In this document: piece after piece, positions 46,590 through 57,683 of the stretch
How the letters are laid out: each line of letters begins with the position of its first letter
Numbering within the stretch: the stretch's first letter is position 1
Assembly (NCBI GenBank): GCA_900169235.1
Contig: FWCC01000046.1
Coordinates: 171,133-235,132, forward strand
Reading direction: 5' to 3'
From: Zarea fungicola
Lineage: Eukaryota > Ascomycota > Sordariomycetes > Hypocreales > Cordycipitaceae
Length of the DNA stretch: 64,000 nt
Notes under the pieces: model-generated
The model's database searches: none
The model's input: only the letters and a program-made list of their open reading frames with translations
What the model was told of the DNA's origin: nothing
Program-made: the position numbers and the translations under genes

Positions 46590-49493
46590 TTATGTCTCGT
46601 CATCTGACCGTAAATCTCCGCCGCTCTTCAAGGCTGGGGATAGACTTATGGCAATCTTCTTGGGCTTTGAATTTCCAGCGCCCGCAGAGAAGCTTCTTCT
46701 GCGCTGACCGAGTTTGCCGGAGACAACCGAGTTACTTTCGGAAGAGCCGCTATTACGACGTTTGTTGGATGCGAGTTTTCCAAGTTCATCCTCGTCTTCA
46801 TCTTCCTCCCGTCTGCGCTTCTCGCTTATGCGCTCGGGAGGCACCACATCAGGTGTCTCGATTTGCTTTGGTGACCGCGTTCCGCTGTCCTCGCCTTCAT
46901 CCTTCATGGCGTCGTCGTCCGCAGCGGCATCGTCACCCTCGTCATCGGATGCATAGTCTACCAAAGGCTTGGAAGGCGTCGAGCCGTTGCTGTTGGCATG
47001 GTGGTGGTCTTCGCCGTCGTCTTCTGGATCCGATGTCTCCCAGTAGTCTTCCTCCTGGGGATCAACAGTAATGTGGTCCATTAACCGCGCATTTGGCGGC
47101 TGTCGGCGCGTCATGTCCTCTTCGGATTCAAAAAAAGACGATTCGACCTCTGTAGTAAATCCTTGGGTTTGATCATAGCGCAAGACGATGTCGCGGAAAG
47201 TTGATATGTAGCTTAGCTCGGTCAGGCGATCTCTGTAGGTTTCCACAATGTGCTTGACCAAGTCTTTCATATTCTCCTTCTTGATGTACTCGAATAGCTC
47301 AAGACAAGCTGAGCTGACCAAGTTGTCTCGGGGCATTGTGTCGATGAGAACGTTCAGGATTGGTCCCAGAACACGCTTCTCAATAATTTGTTTCATGTAA
47401 AATTCTTCCTGCAGACCGACAAGAGAACGGAAGAATCGAATGGCCACAAGTCGCAGGTACTTTTCGGGGGATTTGATGAGGTGAACGACACGTTCTACAA
47501 TGTTGTTGTTCATCACGAAATAGCGGCTGAAGCGGTGATGTTGGCGGATAAAGAAGCTGAGAATCTCAATGAGATAGCTAAACATGGAAGCCTGCTGGAC
47601 AGGGAAATTCATGCTGGTGCGGTTTTCCAGATCAACAAGTGGCTTGAAGAGCTTTGTGGCAGAGCGGTCATAGAATCGGGTTAGGAAAAGCTCCTGCTGA
47701 GGGTCGGCCGACTGCTGTGGTCGCGGTCGACCCATGAATTCACCATTAACCTTAGCCATGGCTTCTGGACCTTGACCCTGGACACCCTGATCTAGGATAA
47801 CCTTGACAGCCTCTGAGATTTGGGACTTGACGCCCAGGTCGACTTCGACAAGCAGGAGCTCGATGAGTGAGTCTGTTAGTGATGGCTGGTTCTCGTGCAT
47901 CTGGCGGTAAATGGTCTGTCGAATCATTTGAGCGTCGTGATCAATAATGGAAACGAGAATGTCTGTGGCGCCTACACGGACCGCTACATCGTCATGCCGG
48001 AGTCCGAAATGAATGACCTGGAGCAGGCCATGGGCGATAAAATTATTATACAAGGTCTGGCGGGCTGGTGGCTGAATGGTCTTGGCAATACCGCAACACT
48101 GCTGGATGAAGAGAACAGCCTCCTTCTTGCGCATATGATCGGGGTGGGGGGCAGTAAAGATTCCAAAAAGATCGTTCAAGAAAGCGCCGTTGCACTGCAA
48201 GTGCTGGAGAATGTCGACCTGGTTGAAAAAGATGAGAGAGTTGAGCACCGAGAAGGTGGGGTCGTCGAGGATTCGTGCCAGGACAACATCCTTGAGGTAT
48301 TGGAGTCGGTAGGTTTGATGAATCTTGCGGCGAGTTACCTCATCCTCAATCGGCACCACTTCCTTATAACGGCCCTGATTGTCCAACCAATGGCGATGGT
48401 TTGCCTTGTGGCTGGGGAAGTCGGGGTCGTATTCGAGAGCCCCGACAACGCCCAGAAGATTTTCGTCGGAAACTGCATGCTCGATAATGGTGGTATCATT
48501 GAGGAGGATGATGGTCTTCATGATGTTGCAGAGTCGGTGGAGATCCGGGAGGCTCTCGAGGTCTTCAGCCATTTCGACAAGCGGGATGAGTTTTCCAATG
48601 TAGTCGTCGGCCATGATGAACTTGGCCAAGGCGTCGCGGCCATTAGCCGTGTTGCTCATGAGGCGCATTTGGGTTTCGATTTCGTGTAGGCGACCAAGCT
48701 CGGCGACAGGGAGGCTAACGCTTGGGTGGTGCATGTCGACAGTGAGATCATCGGAAAGGGCGTCATCTGCGGGCCGATCAGTATGAGCAATATGGAGAAG
48801 AAAATGAAAGAGGTAGGAAGTGAGGCATACCGGCTCCAGTGAGAGCACTGTGAAAGGTTTGCTGGACATTATTGACGAATCGCCTGTGTGGGATCAGTAA
48901 TGGTGGTCCGGGCAAGACAACTTGGCGCGTGGGACAAACCAAATAATGGAACAACCTTCGGCCTCTTGGAAGCTCAAGGCCATGTCAACGCCACTTGTTG
49001 GCTCCTGCCAAACAATGAGCGTCTCTGTTAAGCGGATTAGCGTGACGCTGGAAATGGGAGAAGCGCTGGAATTACCCTGCTGTTTCTGAAAGCCATCTTC
49101 CTTTTGAATCTTGGTTTCCAGGAGAAGTCGGTCGGGCTGGTCCTCAGACTCTACGACAACGCGAGGATCTTTGCGTCCATCATCGGTCTAGAGACGTTGG
49201 GGAGAGCAGCGGTCAGCAAACAGTTTTGATCAAATTTTTGCGCAGGTTGATTCGAGACGCGACAGGGTTGTACTCTGGTGTTGTGTCGGCGGCAGCTCGT
49301 CACGCAAGGAGCGGGAGCAAGGGTGGGAGAAGGGTGTGGTGGGTAAAACGAGAGAGGACGACCAACATACCGTGGTAAAGGAAGCGGTACAGAATCCAGT
49401 GCCTCGGTCAAACCAGTCATTGTTACGCAACTCGTACACCTTGACACGTCTTCTATCCGTCGTCGCCTGATGAGGCACCTGCTGTGCCATCAT
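46590..49493 (-). CDS. PSY2: protein phosphatase 4 regulatory subunit 3 (Psy2/SMK-1)
   Basis: Five exons on the minus strand: 49493-49371, 49187-49076, 49024-48940, 48883-48831 and 48766-46590, giving 849 aa. The introns are 183, 51, 56 and 64 bp, one with a GTTTGT donor. Two adjacent ATGs start the frame; the second (49490) has the better context. The N-terminus is an EVH1/Ran-binding-like domain assembled across exons 1-4 (VKVYELRNNDWFDRGTGFC, ETLIVWQEP, MALSFQEAEGCSIIWRFVNN). The SMK-1 domain and Armadillo-like helical repeats follow. The tail is acidic with basic nuclear-localisation stretches (KRRREEDEDED, SNKRRN, RRRSFSAG). It targets the PP4 catalytic subunit to substrates in DNA-damage recovery and chromosome biology, in the nucleus. 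Splicing is essential: the long last exon alone starts in a wrong frame. Confidence 0.93.
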
Positions 49494-52038
49494 CAGCGGC
49501 TCGGAGTCCGCCTCGGTGGCGATCTGGGGCGGGTAAGCGACTAGATCCGGGGAAATATCGAGATGCTGCTGTAGCGAGAGCTCTGCCGTCTCGCTGTGGC
49601 TAAGGAGAGTGAGCGCCGCCACGGTTCCCAGAGTCAGCGATGCGCACGCTTCCGAAATGCCGGAGGCGCACGACGGAAGAGGAGGAGGAGAGGTGGAGGC
49701 CTTGAGGGTGTGGTGTGGGAAGGCGCGCGCAGCGGGCGAGCGAGACGGATGTGGAGGTGGATAGATAGTATCGGCGGTTGGACGGAATCTGGTGATGGGG
49801 TCGGAGATGCAGACAGATGAAGCAGCGCGTGATGCAGAGGTTCCGTCGAGCGATCAACAGGTTGGCGGCGGCGGCGGTGTTGGTCGCGAGGCTCAGTTTG
49901 TGGCGAGGCGGGGAATCTAGCAGTAGTGCCGGGTTCGTTGGGCAGCGGGCGCGCGCACTCGTGTTGCGACTGGGAGGCCGGCGGACGGGGGTCGGACGGG
50001 GGAAAATAATCGAAACGGATCAAGCAAATGCTGCGCGACGCGATGCGAAGCGGGCAATGTAACGAGCGAGGCGCAAACGGCCGTGGGGGAGGGATGGGTA
50101 ACAATGGTACAGCAAAATGACGAAGGATGGCAGAGAATGGTTCGGAACAACGACTGGGGATGAAGCGGGAAAGCGCGTGACTGGGTTGCGCCGGAGGCAG
50201 GCAGGAAAGAGCGCAGGCGGGTGTGGCAGTTACCGCTCACCCACTGTACCCAGTAAATAGTGTGGCACAGCAGACTGCACCAAACTAGCAGTAGGTAAAT
50301 ATGACAGTAAAAATGGCACTCGAAAGCTTCAAAGGCCCCTGGAACCCGCCAAGTGGTCAGAACCTGGGGGCACCAGCCTTCATTGTGCCATTGTGTGCCA
50401 GATGTGCCACCAAGGGAAGAGCCGGGACAGGGGCCACCTCCCCTGTTCTGTGGCAACTACAGCAGTCTCTGCCACTGTATTTGCCACTATTCCACCAACG
50501 TCGCTGCTAGCGTGTCCAGATAGCCACTCCGGGTTTCGGCTCCCCTTTTAGCCCTTTGGCCCTCCTCCCTACCAGTGTGGCTTATCGTTCTCGGCCCCAG
50601 TTGCCCACAGTGGTTCGCATGCTTGTAATCGACTGTGGCAAGTGGCGAATCATGGTCCCAGTCCAGCGGAACCGGCCAGTGGCTAGTGCCTGTGAGGAAA
50701 TTTTCCTGCGGCATTCTCTCCTCCCACGCACTAGCCACATTCCCACTTCTCACCTCAAACCTCAGAGTCACGTGCGCCGGTCGATGTTATCGGGACAATC
50801 AGACTTTTCTCTCATTAAATCAATTATCCGTTCCTCCAGTCACTCACTAGCTTGGCTAAATTTAACCCACAGATGGACAGATGTACGGAGACACAGAGAT
50901 TGGTGGCCCAGACTGTCGGTTCCTCCCTGTGGATCCCTCCCTGCCTGCATCGTCGGCCAGGCCCGCTACTCTATCTAATAATAATACCGCTGTCCCTGCC
51001 ATCAGTCTTGGCCTGGTACCGTCGTGTAAGAGACATCATGTCAATTGCTTTTCCGTTTTTAATAGTCATCATCGTGAACCCTGTATTTCCATACCACCAC
51101 CCACCACATGATCTCCAATACGCCCACAACCCCGCCATGCCAAGCCATCACCAGCGAACGAGTCCGGGCTTCTTGGTGTTACATGTAGTACTGAACTTTA
51201 CAACATTAAATGATATTGTAGAAAATTTCTCATTATTTCCTTGATTAAACAAGAATACGCAATATTTATATATTCTTCGCCCTTGCCTTCTCTCTTCAAC
51301 CAAACTTAAAACAAAATGCCATACAGCTAAGACTCCCTGCAGACAAATATATCACTCTACAAGTCTCACCATATGGACCCATAAAAACGGCCCTGGAATT
51401 TCTTCAATTAGAAACATTCAGTATTTATTTACCATTACTCAACTAGCAAACATCATGGCTATTGTGATGACTTCATGGTGCCTTGGTTTGTATGCACTAA
51501 CGGCCAGCCTGTTTAACGAATGGGGAAGCCGCTTCTGTGCCCATAGAGAGGAACAATCCAAGACATACCTAATACTTTAATAAAATTCGATTAAAATTCT
51601 AAACTTCTTTGCGAATTTTAGGCGGGATTCTAAGCACATACAAAAGCTTACATAACCTGTGTGTAAACAGCGCAAGGGAGAGTGTGTTTCCACCCGTATT
51701 TACAAGTTTTATCATCGATAAATTGTTTGACCACAGCAATGCAGTTTAAAATAAGAGTTATAACCCCCATTAAAGCAATTACCAGGACCCGTTGAAATCA
51801 AGCCTACGCCCATGGTAAACCGGGGTGGACATTGCGGCTGAACCACATGCATGACCTCCTGCATGTAAATATACCAGCAAACGATGTTACTGCTCCTACC
51901 GTCAGCGAGAGATGCTGCCAAACATTTCATGTTTCCATTCTACAAAAAAGAGCATCAAACCCGTTAAAGGACTGGCTATAACAGCCCTTTGCCTACTATT
52001 CGCGTTATATCGGTCACCGCTACGACAAGCTGCCGCAA
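49494..52038. other. intergenic region upstream of PSY2
   Basis: 2.5 kb. The first 600 bp are the GC-rich PSY2 promoter and leader. 50223-50640 holds a dense cluster of GTGGCA hexamers. From about 51180 the sequence becomes AT-rich up to the NLR relic. No gene was recognised. Confidence 0.6.
50223..50640. promoter_or_regulatory. cluster of seven GTGGCA hexamers (both strands)
   Basis: GTGGCA occurs on the plus strand at 50223, 50262, 50450 and 50635, and on the minus strand (TGCCAC) at 50405, 50470 and 50482. The site at 50482 extends to AGTGGCAAA on the minus strand, close to the Rpn4/PACE proteasome-gene element GGTGGCAAA. About 0.2 occurrences are expected by chance in 418 bp. A regulatory role is inferred. 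Confidence 0.4.
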
Positions 52039-54055
52039 ATGTCGGGCCGGGCAAATATCGCACGGCGAAGAGGCAGCCACACCGTTGGGTTCATCTGCGC
52101 TCTCCGCTTCGAAATGGGTGCTATGCGTTATCTGCTGGATCGCGAGCACCAGAGCCTGTCCCCTCAACCGGGCGACTCCAACTTATATATACTCGGTGAA
52201 CTTGGTGGTTATAACGTAGTCCTCGCATGGTTTTCTGATACATATGGAAAAAGTGCTGCTGCAACAGTCGCCAAGAACACGAACCGGGGCTTCCCTTCCA
52301 TCGAATGGCGATTCCTAGTTGGAATCGGCGGCGGTGTACCCAGCAAAGTGCATGACATTCGACTTGGTAATGTGGTAGTCAGCATGCCCGACGGCACGCA
52401 TGGAGGCCTAGTTCAGTACGACCTGGGCAAGGATGATAGTAAGGCTTCAAGCTGAACGGGATTTCTGCTGCCTCCACCAGCCCAGCCGAGAAATTCTGTC
52501 TAGCTGATGTGGTCCAACCACTTGACGGCAGAGAACAAGATAGATACTTTTCTTATTCCAGATGCTACGAAAGGGACCGCGACTCTCCATAGATCAACGG
52601 CCGCCTTCCAAAGATGACGTCCTATTTGCCACGGGCTGCCCTCATGATCCCATCCACTCTTCATCCGAGAGCTGTGACAGACAAAGAGCCCTTCACAGGC
52701 AGCCCCGACAGTTTTCTGGACCAGAGATACATTATGGACTCTTTGCTTCTGGGGTCGTGTGATGAAGAGCGCCTCAAAGAGACAAGCGATCGCGAATAAC
52801 ATTAGTCGTGTACTCTGTTTTGAGATAGAACCTGGCGGAATCGCTACTGAGTCCCCTTGTATTGTTATTCGCGGTATTTCCAACTATGCAGATGCTCATA
52901 AGAATGACAGCTGGCAGCACTGCGCAGCAGCCGCCGCGGCTGCGACTGCAAAAGAGCTTCTCTCATGTATACCGCGCGGCAGCCATAATCTAGCCTGCGA
53001 AAATGACTCCAACTTTGGCCAGTCGGCTGTTCAAGGACACTGGAATATTGGTAAGATTCAAATTCCAGTAACCAATCCAACACAGCCATCTGGGCTGTGA
53101 GTTGAAGCTCACGCCAATTATTGTCGAAATCTAGGCAGCACTTCACTCGAGTTACAACATGCACAGGATTGCAAAAAGTCGTTAATTTTCGAAGAACTAA
53201 GTAATCGAAGGAATAACATGAACATTATTGCGGCCAATGGGACAGGCAAGTGGCTGCTGGACCACAATGTAGGTGCAAACTGGTCCACTCAAGATCGAGG
53301 TCTACTCCAGATCAAGTGAAAGACGGGGTCGGGTAAGTAGACATTGCTGCGATATTTTATAGAGATTGTAAGAAGTACATCCAAAGTTGAACACAGGGCA
53401 CTCGCTTTATCTTTCTTCTTCCACGGTTGTGGCCTTGAACTTCAGAGGACACCACTCGGCCTTTTTTGATCGCGACTATAATTCCAGCTGCTCAGCCGCT
53501 TCCCAGATGCACACCCAAATCTAGCTGCCACTTTCCGACACAAGTATGGATCTATGGGAATCCCTGGTAAAAATTGGCATTGGAAGCTTTCTAGACTAAA
53601 AGAAGCCTTGCCTTTTACCCTTTCGAATATTCTAGAGCATCGCCAGCCTGGCCGTTTATTAGTACCTTAGACGAAGGCGGTAAACAAAGTACAATGAATT
53701 AGTTAAGCATTTCAATTCTCTACTACTTGGAATCCAATCCAAAAATTTCCAACTTCTGACATGTTTCGCATGCCGTCACTTTCCAGTTCTGAGCCTAGAT
53801 TCTACGTACGAAGTTGCCCTCAAAAATGAAATCAAGAGAGATATTTCAGGATATGTGCGAGACTGACTCTCGGCACTGTATAACCAAGCAACAACTATTC
53901 CGCCAAATTTAATCATATCCCACGCTCATGGTGTTTTCATGTGGGCTTCACTCTTAGTAGACAGGGTCCTTGGACTCAATCTCGAAGGATCAGGTCTATC
54001 GAAGCTTCCAAGGAGAAATCCCTACCACACCTCTGGACCTATTTAGTCTATATCT
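52039..54055 (+). pseudogene. decayed PNP-NACHT NLR (STAND) gene
   Basis: Similarity runs in order but with several frame changes and stops. (1) 52039-52440: nucleoside-phosphorylase-like effector domain (HTVGFICALRFEMGAMRYLL, VGIGGGVPSKVHDIRLGNVV), ending at a TGA at 52453. (2) 52562-52760: rest of this domain in another frame (PEIHYGLFASG), then a one-base shift into 52759-53000 (VLCFEIEPGGIA, CIVIRGISNYADAHKND, AAATAKELLSCIP). (3) From about 53130: pre-NACHT segment (KKSLIFEELSNRRNNMNI, GKWLLDHNV, DRGLLQIK). Then come a stop (53317), the P-loop KTGSGK, a stop (53338), and TLLRYF. (4) Up to about 54050: NACHT remains (GKNWHWKLSRLKEALPF, LLTCFACRHFPVLSLD, HGVFMWASLLVDRVLGLN) with more stops. 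No ankyrin, WD or TPR sensor repeats were found downstream. Intact homologues act in fungal non-self recognition and programmed cell death. This copy cannot encode a functional protein. Confidence 0.88.
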
Positions 54056-54841
54056 GATTTTTGTTATCATAGTATTCCCAGAATTTAGGTGCCAAACCGA
54101 CAAAATTAATTCATCCGTGGGTTCCATTGCCGCTCTCGCTTTCCGGATCTGCTGTGCGAGAAATACTAGCGGCCTGGAAGGTTTCAAAAGACTTTAAATC
54201 TACACATATTCCAGAACCCGCCAACACGTAGAGCAATAGAGGGCCGATATTTTCTGTGTGTATTTTTTTGTCACCGGGGCCATTGGGCATCTTGAGTGTA
54301 GTACAAGTCTAAGACGGCCATCGAGACCCGGCCATGTCTTGCAAACACATCCCACTGAGACTCGCAGATGAGATTTGTAGCTAAGACTACGACAGTCACC
54401 AAAAGATCTCAAAAAGTAGAAGTACTGACACAAAAAGTAGAAGAAGGTGAAGCTGAGACAGCAGCAAAGCACTCTTCGCGCGCTCAAAGTCTGCGCCTAC
54501 CCGGTAATTTTTCCCACTGTCGACTGAGACTACTATCATGCTATGTTTTAATATTTCCAAAGCGCAGTGTATACTCTGTCGAGACGAAAAATACGGCGAT
54601 GGGTCTAACACAAGTCTCGGAGCCTAATGATGTTACTGTCAACTTGGGTACCTGTAGGAGCTACTTCTGTAGCATTTCAGCAACTTGGAGTGCTGCGTAA
54701 AAGGTCTAGCATATCACATGGAAATCCTCCAAAGCCGGCTTAATATTTGTTTATTAAATAAATTTTCCGTAAATTAAGGAAGCGTAGTTGATTCAAAATG
54801 CACGGTATAGTATGGCTTTACATCAAATTATATTGCACCAT
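54056..54841. other. intergenic, flank of NLR relic
   Basis: Possibly the decayed continuation of the NLR gene, but no repeats or motifs are recognisable. AT-rich from about 54720. The amidohydrolase 3' end follows. Confidence 0.5.
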
Positions 54842-56365
54842 CTAGACTTCACCCCACGGCCCGACACCCGGTCCTTTGAAAAGCCTTCCACCCTTCCACA
54901 CCCATTTAATATTCTCGCCGTTTTGTAGCACTTTTACATCTTCCGCTGGATTCTCCGTCAATCCCAAAATATCAGCGTCATAGCCGACTTTGAGCTGCCC
55001 CGACTTTGGTGCCTGCCGGCCGAGGGTGAGTGGACCAACCGCCGTGGCCGCCCTGAGAGCCTGCAGGTTGGTCATGCCCGCCTCGACGGCATGCTGAATC
55101 TCAATTCCTTGGAGGTATGCTGGCGGTATATCCGTCCCCAGAGCAATGGTCACACCACTGGCCACGGCCAATTTATAAGCTTCTAGGTGGTTCGCAGCTA
55201 TCTGTCTGACCTTGTCTAGTACCTTTTTAGGGAGATAATCGCCCGCCTCAAGCAGCATTGTTACTGCCCGGCGAGTCGGCACAAAGATAACATCATGACG
55301 TTTCATGAGCTCTACACACTCCTTGTCTGCATAGGACCCGTGCTCAATCGTGTGCACACCGACCTTGATAGACGCCACGATGCCAGCTTTGGCGTGGCAG
55401 TGCGCGGCAACGGCGCGTCCCATGCGGTTAGACTCATCCACCAGCGCATGCAATTCTTCCTCGCAGAACTGCGCATCGTTGGGGTTGTCGTCGAGCGATG
55501 TGATGCCCCCCGTGGCCAGGATCTTGATGCACTTGGCGCCGCGGCGCACCTGGAGGCGGACGGCCCGGCGGCATTCATCGGGCCCGTCCGCGAGAAGGCC
55601 GGCCTGGTCGGGGAAGAAGCCCGGACGGATGTTGGTGACGCCAAACCTCAAGAGGGCATCGCCGGGCGGCATGTGGAACTGGTCGCCGTGGCCGGCGGTC
55701 TGGCTTATGTAGGCGCCGGCGCCGTAGACGTTGGGCCCGACAATGGAGCCATCGTCAATGGCGGCGGCCAGTTCGCAGCCGAAGCCGCCGCAGTCGCGCA
55801 GCGAGGTGTATCCCATCTGCAGCGCCTCCCAGCACTCCCGGGCCAGTCTGGCGCCTATGCCGGCCGGGTGTTCGCCCAGCGTTCTATACGTCATGAGCCT
55901 GGGCAGTGCTTCTGGGTCACGGCTCCCGGACGTAAAGTGTACGTGGACATCCCAGAGGCCGGGCATCATGTACGGGACGTGGTGTAGCTTGTGTGGTGCC
56001 TTGGAATAGCTCCCCGGTATAGTGTCGCGAGGACCAACCCAGACGATCGTCTTGGCCTCGATGACAAGAGCACTATTGGGGATGGGGTCACCATCGCCCG
56101 GGATCAGTAGGCTAGACGTGATGATGGTGTAAAACTTCTTCTTGGTTGACAGAGAAGCAAGCGTATCATCTTCTTCATCACTCTCTTCATTTGTCCTCTG
56201 ATTGCGCAATAGACCGGGCGAAATGCCTAGGCAGTGCATGGCCGCCGATAATTCGGTAAAGGTAGGGCGAGCCACAACCTGCGCTCGAGACTTGAGCGTT
56301 TGTTGTTGCGCCCCCGCGGCGCTGGTAGTCTGCGTGTTGTCTGCTGTAATATTGCGACGAGTCAT
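54842..56365 (-). CDS. metal-dependent amidohydrolase, ochratoxinase-like
   Basis: Intronless, 507 aa. The amidohydrolase barrel has a complete binuclear metal site: H141 and H143 (LWDVHVHF), a probable carbamylated lysine at K281 (GAKCIKILATGG; K278 is an alternative), H322 (AAHCHAKAG), H342 (TIEHGSY) and D412 (ALGTDIPP). The N-terminal segment before about residue 78 is low-complexity and variable. The start ILIPGDGDPIPNSALV-type beta sandwich and the C-terminal GGRLFKGPGVGPWGE are typical of the fungal group that includes Aspergillus ochratoxinase and Xaa-Pro dipeptidase-like enzymes. The group hydrolyses amide bonds of N-acyl amino acids or dipeptides; the true substrate here is unknown. 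No signal peptide is seen. It lies alone in a gene-poor region beside the NLR relic. Confidence 0.88.
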   Translation of the reverse strand: MTRRNITADNTQTTSAAGAQQQTLKSRAQVVARPTFTELSAAMHCLGISPGLLRNQRTNEESDEEDDTLASLSTKKKFYTIITSSLLIPGDGDPIPNSALVIEAKTIVWVGPRDTIPGSYSKAPHKLHHVPYMMPGLWDVHVHFTSGSRDPEALPRLMTYRTLGEHPAGIGARLARECWEALQMGYTSLRDCGGFGCELAAAIDDGSIVGPNVYGAGAYISQTAGHGDQFHMPPGDALLRFGVTNIRPGFFPDQAGLLADGPDECRRAVRLQVRRGAKCIKILATGGITSLDDNPNDAQFCEEELHALVDESNRMGRAVAAHCHAKAGIVASIKVGVHTIEHGSYADKECVELMKRHDVIFVPTRRAVTMLLEAGDYLPKKVLDKVRQIAANHLEAYKLAVASGVTIALGTDIPPAYLQGIEIQHAVEAGMTNLQALRAATAVGPLTLGRQAPKSGQLKVGYDADILGLTENPAEDVKVLQNGENIKWVWKGGRLFKGPGVGPWGEV

Positions 56366-57099
56366 ATCACCAGTTTGATTTGAATAGTTTATTGGAAAGA
56401 TGAAATAAGAGGGAAAAGCACAATTGTGTTTCCCCTCTTTGATGGTGAGAGCCTGATTTGTAGGTCTTATACATCTTTACATCATGTACAACAAAACTAG
56501 CGCTAGCCTCGAAGAGGAAGCCAAGTGACGCTGAAATGCCAGCCGGCGGATTGAAACTAGATATTTCAAGTTGTCAATTGTGAGGTGTGGACATGATTAT
56601 TTCCATGGGTGTTCTTCTTTATGTCAGAGCTAACAAATCATTTGGGCAAACGTGAGCACAGCAACTTGTCATCCAAGCGACTTACTCTCCACAGGCTTGA
56701 AAGACTGGAATCAAAAGGTACAGAGCAGACACGAGCAATTTCTTGGCTGTGTCCCAAAATCGCTTTTATAAAGTGTGCCACGTAGATTATCTTGCGACCT
56801 CAGTATTCATATTTACAGTATGGATAGATTGTTGGATATTACCACCAGCTAGGAAGCCGCACGTATCCTGCGTAATACATCTCAGCCCGAGTCAGACGCT
56901 AGTTACTATTATCAGTGGTATTGAGGCTAATTCTCGCATACGTTTCTTGGCTGTTAATGAAAAACGATAGTCCCAAATGATGTTGCTATTATGGTAGTCG
57001 GCTTTCAACTTGAAAAGTCTTAGAAATTTGTTTCATATTATCCTTTTTACATGGCCACGTAGTGTCAAGCGAAAGTTCTGTACCCATGACGGGTTCTCT

Positions 57100-57330
57100 T
57101 TTAACGCTAGTGACGCTAGTAAAGAAATCAGAAGTATCTAAGTAAATAAGAGGAGAGAAAATAATTAATTTAAATAGAATGCAACATAATAAATTATTTT
57201 TAAAAATATTAAGAGGAAAAGTAATAGATTTAGGGTACCTGTTATTTTCCCTATACTTATAAACTATTATTTAGGCTATTAAATTTATATTTTACCTGTT
57301 GTACTCTACTTAATGACCCTGGCTATTTTT
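57100..57330. other. AT-rich block, possible decayed mobile element
   Basis: A/T-dominated sequence rich in TpA and TpT steps, without coding potential. It fits a mutated transposon remnant or an AT-rich isochore fragment, but no terminal repeats or transposase motifs can be identified. Confidence 0.35.
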
Positions 57331-57650
57331 GCGTTTACCCTGGTGAGTACGCAGGGATTCAAAACTTGCCCATCCAAGGGGTACAGAAAAAACGAGCGCT
57401 CCAGCCAAAAGCTCTCACAATCAACTATATAGATAGATTGAGAGTATGCCTTACCTGTCAGACCTTGAAGGGTCCTCACGTTATGACTTGACGGAAGTCA
57501 AGTCTAACGGGGCTACCGCTAGAATTAGCGATACACTGCTCTTAACTATTAGATCGCCAGCAGGGTTCGTGATTACTACCTTCCTCACTGTCAATATATG
57601 CAGCAAGAAGTAGTAAAGTTATGATTGTTGATTCATTCTAGCTAGTGGCC

Positions 57651-57683
57651 CGAGGCCAGTTATTTATGGCCTCGAGGCCGCNN
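57651..57683. repeat. GGCCTCG inverted repeat next to a 2-N gap
   Basis: CGAGGCCA (57651-57658), an 8-nt loop, then TGGCCTCG (57667-57674) form a perfect 8-bp stem. GGCCTCGAGGCC at 57668-57679 is also a perfect 12-bp palindrome. Two undetermined bases follow at 57682-57683. Confidence 0.85.

Noticed and set aside
53281..53400. RIP (repeat-induced point mutation) as the cause of NLR decay
   Set aside because: The informative stops around the P-loop look like transversions from the expected Gly and Ser codons, and frameshifts are present. C-to-T bias is not evident by eye; a RIP-index calculation would be needed.
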